64,000 nt of DNA from NCBI GenBank assembly GCA_030248215.1, contig JASANG010004095.1:1-64000 (forward strand), in the 5' to 3' direction. Under the pieces are notes generated by a model. The model did no database searches, was not told the origin of the DNA, and saw nothing but the letters and a program-made list of their open reading frames with translations. Of this stretch, positions 26,601 through 38,600 are shown piece after piece. The DNA is from Enoplolaimus lenunculus. Lineage: Eukaryota; Nematoda; Enoplea; Enoplida; Thoracostomopsidae. Made by a program: the position numbers and the translations under genes. Numbering within the stretch: the stretch's first letter is position 1; the number at the start of each line of letters is the position of its first letter.

Positions 26601-29600
26601 TTGTCAAAAAATTAAGGGGGGTCTAAACGGTGTGCGCCCCCCCCCTGCCATCCTTAATTTGAACGTAGGAACAGTAAGTGCGAAGGATGACATATTGTTG
26701 AAAGACGTGGACCAAGTTTTGACAGAAAATGTACGCATAGCGTGTCCATCTGTATTCGGTTCATGGTAATAAGCGGAGTGCCACCGGAATCCCGGTTCCG
26801 GTATTATTTTGACCTTCGGGTTCCGGTAAATCTATACGTAGCGGAATTAAAAATTCCGATATTCACTTTTGATCGGTGGAAATGAAGATACGTATTTTAC
26901 TTAAAAAATGACGATAAAAATTAATAGTAGATTTCATTCGTACAGTATATAAACGTTGACAATCGCGTCGGAAATAAACCCATCGAAGGTAGATTGCGCT
27001 TCCGTGGATTATGAAAATCTGAAGTACAGCAGATAAAGTAAATACCTATCTCCAGCTAGAGTTATTTCTCCAATAATAATGCAAAAACAAAACAAAATTA
27101 AACCGAATTTTCCGGTGGCATGTATTTTTCATTTTCCGGTTCCGTTTCCGGCAATTTCGTCAAATTCCCGTTAAAATAACGTGTAATTCCGGTTGTACCG
27201 TGGTAATGAGGTGTATATATATGTGCGGATAGGTAAAAATTTTGTAATGCATTACACAAATTTAATTTATATATATGTAATTGATATGTGCATCCATATT
27301 TTTACTTCGTATAGTTTAGACACACTATGTTATTTAGACATAGGACTGTTTTGTTTAATTCGTATCGCTTATCATCCATCGTATGATATGATGTGTTTTT
27401 GTGGCTGGGATCAGTTGATCCGTAACATTTTGTTACGTCAGCTGTCGCCGCCACGTTTTCGTCGTGGTCGCATTGCCGTAGTTCGCTTCAATTCGTTTGT
27501 TGAAACTTTCTCTGTGTCGATATTTTCGTTCAAGGTAATGAGTAATAGTTGATGCGTTTTGCTGTTCAGTTGAACTTTGACCTTATCAGATTCAGATCGG
27601 TCGGTCGGTCCGTCATTCTATAACGTTGCTTTACTAACTGTAATTTAATTAAACCACGGTTGAAGTCTCTGTTTACACCAATTTACTTTTACTAGTAAAA
27701 CGTCTGATACGGGGGCACGCACAAAATTAAGAATAAAACTGGTAAGGGTCCCAAGATAGGATCTAGTTAGATAAAACCAACAAAACCAGAGACTGGAACA
27801 CAATAAAAATCACACAGCCCGTACGACATAAGATCTCCACCCCCTTGCCCCATGAGTAGCACCCTTTAAATACTTAACATGATGACATTTTTAAAGGCCA
27901 ATAAGCCTTGTTTGACATTTGTAAAATTGAGTTTTCACGAAGTAGTGCAAAAATGACTCCCAACACTGCGCAATAATTATCCCCTTTCTCCAAGCAGAAA
28001 AAATCCGGCATCACAACTATTCTCCATACTTCAAATTTTATTTAACAAAAATTCTTGAAACACTGCTTTGGTGGTATTACAGCTCAATAATACATCAATC
28101 TTTTCAAATTATTCAAACTCTTAAAAGTGGTATAAGCCAGAATATTACACCTCTATCTTGCGCTTGATCTCCGTTAGCCTGTGGTATTTATAATTTCACA
28201 TTCCAAAGTCAAAATACAAAAATATATTATTTTTTGCTAGGCAATCGTTCAAGATAAAATACGGCTCATAATGAATTTTACAAGTGTGCTAGACATTCGA
28301 AAGGGCAACACAAATCATAATATACGAATATTTTTCAGCGGAATTTCCCGATTCTCAGGAGTACAGCATCAATAGCTTCGCTCGCCCACATATAAATCAG
28401 GCTCTCGTAAAAAGGTTCAAAAACCAAATTGCGCGGACTCCAATCAAGATATAACTGAAGTAACGACACTGTGCAAGCCTGTAAAACATGTAATAATAAC
28501 TTCGACCAGTGTAAAACTCAGCACCAAATCAGTAGCCTAAGCATATTCTTAAGCCAAAGCAATAGCGTAAGCTTAAGCATATAGCTAAGCTTAAACCAAG
28601 AATGCACTTAATCTAAAGCTTAAGCGTACTTCATCGCCGTTGCCAGGAAACCGTGGTGGAAATAGTTCAATTTTCTTTAAAAAATGAGTTTCTAGCACCA
28701 AACACCCTGCTCTGAAGCTATAAAAATTAACCAGCAGCAGCCGCAAATATATTCTATTCTCTATCACAGGTAGAAATGGGGACTCGAAATAAGCAACTGT
28801 GAAAAATTGGATGGGACTGAAAACATTTTTACCCTAAACCAAATCAGTGTAATAATGTTAAAGCCTCTGGGGTAACTCTTGAAATTAATTACACAACTTT
28901 GATTGCCGCTAATTAAAATTTGAAGCCTGGTTCCGGTAAAAATTAAACTACACTTCTAACATTCAATTCTAATCAGAGCTTTCCTACTACCCTCTTACAC
29001 TTCTGTCGGTCGGTCGATATTTTTGTTGTAGTAATTGAAGTTATCAGAGACGTATAACGGACGCATTCGAGTTCGAAATGTGAAACTTATTCACTGTATA
29101 GAGATACCGGATACCGAGAAATACCGGATGCTGGCACGATTAAAGATGACGCTAATGTGGCCGTAGACGACGAATATCCGCTCGTACACGGATGTCATAT
29201 CCGTAGCCAGATAATATTGCCTCCGGGCTTAACTCTTCTCACGGAGGCGTTCAAGGGTTTTCGATGATGTACAAGTAAAGATAAAAATTTGTTGGGGGGA
29301 GAGCAAAATTGTTCCAGGGGGACTGACCCACGGGCCTGGTCATTTCAAGATTGAAGCCAACAGAAACTGTATAGTTTGCTAGCGAATATAATTGCATTAA
29401 TGCTCTTTTAATGTTGTATACCCTCGGATGTTCCACTTGTGTACGTTATGTAATAAACTCAACAATAAAGTTTAGGTTTAATCAAACGATACTTAACAAC
29501 CAGCATTGCGTTGTTGTGATTTGAACGCTTCATCGCCATTGCTTGCTAATTGAAATATTATTATCTCTGTCGAGATTTAGCAGCCAGTGTTCGGAATAGG

Positions 29601-32600
29601 TTATATAACTTTTGGGCTAACGTTGTTACTTTTAGGGCCGTAACAGTAGATTAAACTTTCGTCCGTTTTTGTTTTTGAAGTCGAGTTAGCCAGTGTTTGG
29701 AATAGGTTATATAACTTTTGGGCTAACGTTGATACTTTTAGGGCCGTAACAGTAGATTAAACTTTCGTATGTTTTTATTTTTGAAGTCGAGTTGGAAATT
29801 TTAACGACAGTTTAGGTTCAATTCAGTGTTTCAATGTTGATTGACAACATAAATAAATACTTATACAATACAGTTCAGTGATTGGTAGGCATACAGACAG
29901 AGTCGGTATTCATTAAACGTAGGCGGCGTTGGCAGTATTCGTTTTACAGTTTGTCGACCGTTTACTTTGAAAAATGCACAAAAATACGAACACGGATTTG
30001 ATTGTGATTCCGTTGGTTCTAAAATTTGAAATTGTAGCAAATAAACAAAATGTTGAAAAAAAGCATATACCGGTAAACTAAGATTTCTGATGTAAATTCG
30101 TAGTAGTAATCAGCCGGTTTTGTGCATTGAGCTAAAATTAACGAATGCACAAACAGCTGCATGCAGATTTGCTTTTCATAAAACAATCACGTTTATGTTG
30201 TGATGAATTGATTGTAAGCAAAGTAATGCTGGAAAGTTGCACCAAAATACGTATGTGAGGTATTTCAGCTTTAATTGTAAAGATAGATATGGTTCTCTGC
30301 TGATTGGTATAATAAATTGCAGTTTTTAAGAGTTGTACATACGTATATATTTACCGTTGTATTGCTTGAATTTGAAATAGACTGCTTGCATGTTCCGCTT
30401 TTTGTATATTTGTCTTCAATTGTATATGGAATACAGCGGGTATCAACAAAACAAATAAAATTTTCAGAACAAAATAGCGTAAGGCGCAGAACCGTTTTCT
30501 GGTTTGTAAGATTCATTCATTTTCTTCTAAAAACATATATTATTTTATTACAAAAAACTTTCATTCAATCAATAAAAAAATTAATGTTAACTTTATGTCA
30601 AAGCAAATGAACTCAAAGTACAGTTTGTTTGTTTTTTTGGTATGTTTTAATGTAAATATTGTATATTTCAGAGCGACACATATCAAGACGAAGGTTCGTC
30701 GGCAGTGACCAAGATTCAAAATGGAGGACACTCTGCCCCTGTGGTAAGTTGATTAGTTGTTTGTTTGTTTGTTTGTTTGTTTGTTTGTTTGTTTGTTTGT
30801 TTGTTTGTTTGTTTGTTTGTTTGTTTGTTTGTTTGTTTGTTTGTTTGTTTGTTTGTTTGTTTGTTTGTTTGTTTGTTTGTTTGTTTGTTTGTTTGTTACA
30901 ATATTACAATATGAATAACAATTCAGTATACGCGCTAGTTGAACAAGATACTTCAAATCCTGGTGTTGCAGACAATTTGGAACTTTTTCTCTATCGCTTT
31001 GTCTCTGCGACATTAACTGCGGGTACGTGTGCGTACCGGTGGGTAAACGCGGGTCGGGTAAAGAAATTCAGGCGTGAGGGTGGAAGGCTTTTATCATGCG
31101 GGATAAAAATTTTAACAATTTTGACCTGCGGCAAACTTTTACGTTTTCAGGTGGAAAACTTACGGCTATTGTCTGTTTGATTTCTGGTCAGGTACAGTCC
31201 GTGCTCATGCAAACATTGAAAACACGTCATGTGTGACAGAAAAAAATATGTAAAAGAAACTCAATCAGTTTCACGGTCGTTGGCATAATGCAAATGATTA
31301 TTTTACTTTTTTTGAAGTTTTTTCAAACGAAAGCCGGCAAGTTAAAATACCGGAGCCGGATGTTGAGTTTTGCCTTAGCCGTAGCCGGATATCTGGTTGC
31401 ATCCTGATAATATATATGTATACATATATATTAATATATACATACATATATATAATATATGTCAGGGTTCAATCGGAATTCCTGTTCCGGATGGAATTCC
31501 TGTTGCGGTCGGACTTGCTTCTCCGGCCGGAATTCTTACCCACACGAGCCACAAATTTACGGTTTTATGGCCAAATTGTGAAGAATCAGCTTAAAAATAA
31601 AAAATTAACGTCTCAAAAATTTTGCTGAAACTCAAATTCTTTTTACAACTTTGTTTTTCGTCTTCAGATGTAAGAAAATATTAAAGTTTTTTTGACGCAT
31701 GTTGTTATAGAACTTGGAAAACTGACCAAGTATAAACGCAAAACAGACCAGTTCACTGCATATTATTTTGTGTACAACTATGGTCAGTTAGCATTAATTC
31801 GGCGGTGCAATAAATTTGCAATTCCTGTTCCTGTTCCAATTAAAATAATACATTCCTGTTCCTGCTTCATTTGTTTATTACTCAACTTTAGGCAAATGGT
31901 GTACACGAAGAATGGGAATATGAAGAGATTGTGCTCGAAAAGGTGAGACGGCATCGTTGCTATTTAAGATACGCAATATAGTTGCGTCAGAAACAGCATG
32001 TACGGAGTGCAATGTTTACTGCTTCAGTTTCAGGCTTAATAAAATACACACGGTGCCAAAACGTACCAACGCGGGTTGCATTTTATTTTATACATGATGT
32101 ACATTAGATACACAACACACTGCGTTCAACCCGCTTGTAAATGAGGAGAATATGGGTAAAACGCAATGTGTGCTGCGAACATTGTTTTCTACGCAGAATG
32201 TACCCAGTTTCATACTTATGTCGGTCGGCCCATGTTACTTTAATGGGAGTCCAGGTTTCTGGTGGGTCTATAAAAGAGTAGGTTTAGATTCTAGATTACA
32301 TTTTTAGGCTTAGGCTTTGGAGCACATTTTTGCAACGCTTAGGCTTAGGAACACATTTTTGCAACGCTTAGGCTTAGGAAAACATTTTTGCAACGCTTAT
32401 GCTTAGGCTCAGGAATATGCTTAATCTACTGTTACGCCTCTAAAAGTAACATTGGCCTTTATGTCTAAGAGTATGCATTATCTACTGTTGGTGATGAAAG
32501 TCTCGTTGTAGTTCTGTTAAAATTACATATTAAGCAGTGTATTTTACTCAATCAGTTTTAACAAAACTTGGCTATTTTAGAATCGAACCGGACTTGGATT

Positions 32601-35600
32601 CAGTATAGCCGGCGGTTGCGATAATCCACACATTGAAAACGATCCAGGCATTTATGTGACCAAAATAATTGATGGCGGTGCTGCTGCGATAGATGGACGT
32701 TTACGGTAAGCAACTAGCGTTGGCTTTGTCGTTAATATTGTTGTAATCATAAACCAGCATGCGAGTCGGTGTACGATATCGGGCGATTTTCGGAAGGTAT
32801 TGAAATCGGCGTCGTAAGGATAGCGCCGCGTTGAGTTGTTAATGAAAGCGTTTTGGGGTTAGGACTAAGTATCTCGTTGGTGTGTAGATATATGCGAGTA
32901 AATCGACGTAAAGAACATTTTAATTTGTGCCATCGGCCGAATGAGATTGGGATGTAATTTAGATCAGGGGCTTTTTTTAGTTTTTGACAATATTGATAGC
33001 GAACGAGCGTAATGAACAATTAATATTATAGTCGAGATGACGTAATTCTTCGTGTGAACAACACTGATACCGTCAACGTGACCCACAATACAGCGGTTGA
33101 TGCCTTAAAACGTGCTGGACATACCGTACGCCTGGTAGGTAGACATTAGATTATAACATTTTTTCGATTCTGTTAATAATTTGCTTCTGTATGACAATTT
33201 CGTTTCAAAACATTCTTCATTCGTTATTCTGAACTAAATGTTACTACGTAGACTTAGTAAGCTCTGGTGTCATTTGGCAAAAAACAGTGTAAATTATAAG
33301 GTAAATATGCTAGTATGATTGATTGGTTTATAAATTTTATATGCAGCCTAGGAGCAGTATACTCACTGGCAGAATTAAGCGTAATCGCTATTGTATTGCA
33401 AGTGCGATGGTATTTGCTACTGGTCGTTACATGAATGCAATGAATCGTCAACGCGATTTTAGCAGCGTCATCCTAGTTGGTATAGTATTGAAAGTTCGAA
33501 TCACACGGGTTCCCAAGTAAAGCAAAATTTGAACGCGATAATGAAACTGTGGCCGCAGATGAAATAGAATATGCAATCGCAGTTACTGAGAGCTTGCGCT
33601 TAAATTGTTTTTCGGAATATCGAAATGAAATTGCAAAGCCATTTTAGTTTATGCTATTATTTTTTGTTTCAGTACGTTAAACGTCGTGCTACAATCGCCA
33701 ATATAACATTCCCCAGTGGTGTGAAAACTATCGAACTTGTAAAAGGATATAGAGGTAAGTGTTGTATTATTATGTAAGATGACGATTTACACACTGTGAA
33801 CTTGTAGAATTTAATTATTATAGATTTTGTATGGTAATTATTGGTGTAGTTGTCGTTTGATCAATGAGCGACTATCATGCTGCATATATTAATGGCTAAG
33901 CCAGCGTTTTTGAAAAGGGGTATCCTCGTATAAAAATTTTGAAGGTGCGTTTGTTATGTTACCGGCTAAACGCACCTAAAAATTCGTGAAGAAAAATATC
34001 AATGGAAGAGTGGTTCGTAATCGTCCACTTGGCTACGTCATTGCATGATGACGTTTAGGTGAACATAATGATGTCATTAACATGATAATTCGTCATTTTG
34101 TTAATAGAGTGACATTATATTGGCATTGAGCAGAGTGTCAAGCTAGCGAAGTTACATATAAGTAATCATTATGGAGTTTGGTGACGGGGTTTGACAGAAC
34201 CGTATGACGTCTCTTACTTGTTTGGTTTTTAGGACTTGGATTTAGTATAGCCGGCGGACAAGGCAATGAACATTTGCCAGGCGACACAGGTATATATGTG
34301 ACCAAAATCATCGAGGGTGGCGCAGCGCAACAAGACGGCCGGCTCGAAGTTGGTGATCGGTTGCTTGCCGTAAGTATCACGGACAGGTTTTATTACATTG
34401 CGTTATTGGTTGCGTTGTTTAATGGTGTGCTCCAAAGTTCATGTCGCATATGTTCAATCAGATGTACTGCTGAATTCGATTGCGTATTCTCAAATGTGCG
34501 TAGCATCTATCACAAGTTGGCAATAGATGTTATCTTTTGAACCAGTAGGTACATGTTAAGATTCGAAATCGAGCACATGTTTTGTATTTGATCTACCTAA
34601 CATTCGTGCATATTTTGATACATAGAGGCGGTGCAGAAGTTCGTTAATTTATTTGAAAATCTTATCGCTAACTACCTTATCAACCAAACAACATGGAAGT
34701 ACGAAAATGGAGTAGAAACTTTTTTACAATGCTTGGAATTTCGCTATTTACGAATTATTCATATGCGCTCCATATAGGTATAAGTAAAAACACACAAGAC
34801 ATCCTACGCTTTATGAACTCGTTGTTTTATCAATTTAGGTTGGAAACCGCAGCCTGGAAGGTGTAACGCACGAAGAAGCGGTCGGCATTTTGAAAGCAAC
34901 TGCTGACTGCGTAGTTTTGAGATTTGCTAAACCATCGCTTGCATACAATAACACGTCAACACTACAACAACAGCCGTCATATACCGCCGGCGTTACACCT
35001 CACATGGACGAAGGATCATTCGAAGGTCCGTCGTTTCAAGGTTCGTTGTCAGGAGGAGGCCCCGGTGCCCCTCCTTCTCATCATCAACCGAATACTGCCG
35101 CAACAGCGCCCAGCGCCGGGGTCGGTTACGGTACTGGATCACTGGGTCGTAGTGGGACAACGCCGTACGGCACCCACGGCCACGATGGATCGTTTGGAGG
35201 CAGTGTTGGACCTACGGCCAGTGGACCGAGAACGCCGTCACAGCCGCCGCCGTTTTTCGCTGATGGTAAGTGATCGACGGTGAGCAACGCGATGTGAACT
35301 GGTGTTGGCGGATGCTGCCCGACCGGATATTTAGTCTCGGTTGTGTGGCATGCGGTGGGATGGTGAAATCGGAATCCCGTTCCGAAATCCGCTATAAACC
35401 TACCGTGGATCGGATTTTAACTGCTCTGTCTATAAACAACGATACTGAATGTATTTGAAAAAGATATTGACAGAAAAGTGTTGTCTAAAGTGTTTATTCT
35501 ATTCTGGTTGATACATATGCAGTTGTGTTATACATTTGGTCGACCATCCCAGGTTCTCATCATTCAGTGGCACCATGCTAAATGCTATGCCTCATGACGT

Positions 35601-38600
35601 TAATCTGCGATCATGATTGCCAGTGGAAAATCGTTCGACTGTTTATTATTTCATTACGTTGTTTTAAATGTCAAACCAAATATGCTCGTAATATTACCAG
35701 ATGCGAGCCTACTATATAATACTTATTGAAATATTTATAGAACCAATCGGGAATTCAAGTCCAAAATACGACCGACACGACATCACACGGTAAGTTCAGT
35801 TGAATCAAACCATTATTCATTGCGTTCCAGTCAACGTGATTGCAATTTGCAATATTTGCAGCAGACGCCCGACATTATTTCCCGTAAAACTCGAAACAGC
35901 GTAATCTATAACCGTATAGAGCAATAATAGATTAAATAAAAATCTACATTATTAACGAAATTTTTGTAATACACACCATTCAATTTGCATACTTTGTAAA
36001 ATCAGTTGGAGTGTTGTCCAAAATACGTATGTGGGGCCGTCCAAGCTAGAATTACGTCGGTATTGAAATTCGACATGGCTGTGAAGGTAAAATTACATGT
36101 AATGATTATATACTTTATCATCAAAATTTTGCTCAAACTCGTCAAATTTGTGTTAAGTATGTACTGATTTGACCGAAAGTAGAGTGTTTTGTTCAAAATT
36201 TCACGTTGAGCAAAGCAGCCGCGCATTACGTCATGGCAACTCGCTAATCTGGTTACATCGCATCGGTGTGTTACTTTAGTTTTGTCACTAATTACGTAGG
36301 TTTTGATTAAGGGTGGCGTTATACTCGTCGTGCGGCGGCGTCTTCCGGCGTCGTCCGTCACCGTGCGTTATCGTATGCAAATTACACACGTATGATACCG
36401 TATAGTGACGGCCGGCGCCGGACGGTGACGGACGGCACTGTATGGGTGACACACGGCGCCGTGCGGGTGACACACGGTGCCGTACGGGTGACACACGGCG
36501 CTGTGCGGGTGACACACGGCGCCGTACGGGTGACGCACGGTGAGACGGTGACGGACGGCGTTGGGCGTCAACAAAAGTATAGCGCAATCCTAACATGTTC
36601 AATTCGAACATTGAATTATATATATGGTAGCACTGTAACTGTATGGTTTAGTATTTATATAAAGTAGCAGTTTGAAACTTGCGGATGCGGATGTTTCAGC
36701 GTTTGCCGATCCCAATGCAACTGCGGGTATTTAAATCCATGATTCGTGGATGCAAATGTCGATTTCTTTTCAAACTTTATATGGCAAATATTGAAAGTTT
36801 TCTTCAAAATCACCATATTATCATTTTTTTCTCGTTTGTCCATTGAACATATCCATGTGAAAATCGTGGCTGGATCCGCTCATGCAGTAGCGGAATCAGA
36901 AGTTTCTAATGGGAAGGGGTTCGAACATTCGCGAGCGAAGCGATCGAGAAGCCAAGCGCCGTTTTAGTCAAGATTTTTTGTTTTATTTTTGGTCTTACGG
37001 AATGTTGATCCCTGGATGACCTTAGTTGAGCCCTTACTTTAACGTTTTACAATCTGAACAGGGTGCAACCGGAATTACAATTCGCGGCATGGCCGTATGT
37101 TTCTGAGAAATTAAGGGGGAAACACACATATATTCACAGTACACCGAGGAAAGAGGTCGTCTCTACCGTGCAGTTCTGACCCAGGGTGCAAGCGGAATTA
37201 CAATTTACCGGCACCGGAATCGGAACCGGAATTTGAAATATTTAACGGAAACGGGACCGGAAAATGAAAAATACATGTCACCGAAAAATTCCTTTTTGAA
37301 ATGTTTAACGGAAACGGGACCGGAAAATGAAAAATACATGTCACCGAAAAATTCCTTTTAATTTTCTTGTTTTTTTTTGCAATATTATTGGTGAAATAAC
37401 CGTGGGTGGAGATAGGTATTCACTTTATCTGCTGTATTTTAGATTTTCATGGTCCACGGAAGCGAAATCTATCTTCGATGGTTTATTTTCGGCGATTGTG
37501 AAGGTTTGCATGCTATGCTACTAAAATCTGTTTAATTTTTATCGTCATTTTTTAGTAAAATCCTTAATTTCCACCAACCAAATTTTATTACTCCAATTTT
37601 TAATTTCGGTAAGAAATTACCGGAAGCGGAACCGGAAGAAAAATTGCCGGAACCGGGAGATGAAAAAACGCCGGAAGCGTACCCGGAATTCCGGTTGCTC
37701 ATAGGTTTTGTAACTTTCAAACCAGAGAATGGTGAGGTTTGAAATTCAGCACAGTGGTTGTAGTCACTTGATTAACTCTACTTCTGTGCGAAAATTTTGA
37801 GATCTAGCAGTTCGGTAGTTTGAAAACCTATCACTAACTGTGGCGATAAGTGCTATATGCATTTGAGAATATGGGTCCTTAACAAAATTGCATGAGCATC
37901 AAAAAAGTAAAAAAAAATTTCGCTGCTGGTGGTAGTAGCAATATTCCTATCGCTTCGCGTTGGATCTGCCCCTGCATCCGCAATAGGAAAACGCAACGTG
38001 CGCTGGGTACGTTCGTTTATGCACACCGAATGTATCCAGTTGTACACTTTTGTCAACATCGCTGGATGTCATATGTGGCAACAACACAAATGATATGATA
38101 TGATATGATATTTCACCTAAAACCGTAAACAGCTGATTCGCGTAATCTCGCTCAATAATATCGAGTCAAATCGTTTCTTATCATAGAAAAATAGTTATAT
38201 ATTTAGCACAATTCGGCAGAGACGAAGCCAGCATGATGCTTGCTCTGTGGAAAAGGGGCTGTTACGTTCTATAAAACTTCGATACGGCGCCGTTTTTTTT
38301 GGTTTACCAGTTGCGCAATCTCTTGAAAACCCTGTAACCAAAAAATCGCAAAGGAATCGTTGGAACTTAAAAACCACTGAGCGACTTACGCCGTTGTGCG
38401 TTGATCAAAGGCCCTGAAACTGTTTTACGTATTATAACAGATTTTTGCAGGATTAGTTTTTAGCTTGATTGTGCTATAGTGAATACGTAGCTATGCGTGT
38501 AGCTAAAAGCGATATCTTTGTGTTCTATAGGAATGAAGTTGTATTTTATTTAGCGAAACGCGTATATTTACTACTGTTTGCCGACAGCGAGTATAAGTCG

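Noticed and set aside
30659-31180. 173-codon frame with a long Cys-Leu-Phe-Val repeat
   Set aside because: It reads through the exon-4 donor into a TTTG microsatellite; the true exon is 30672-30743 in another frame.
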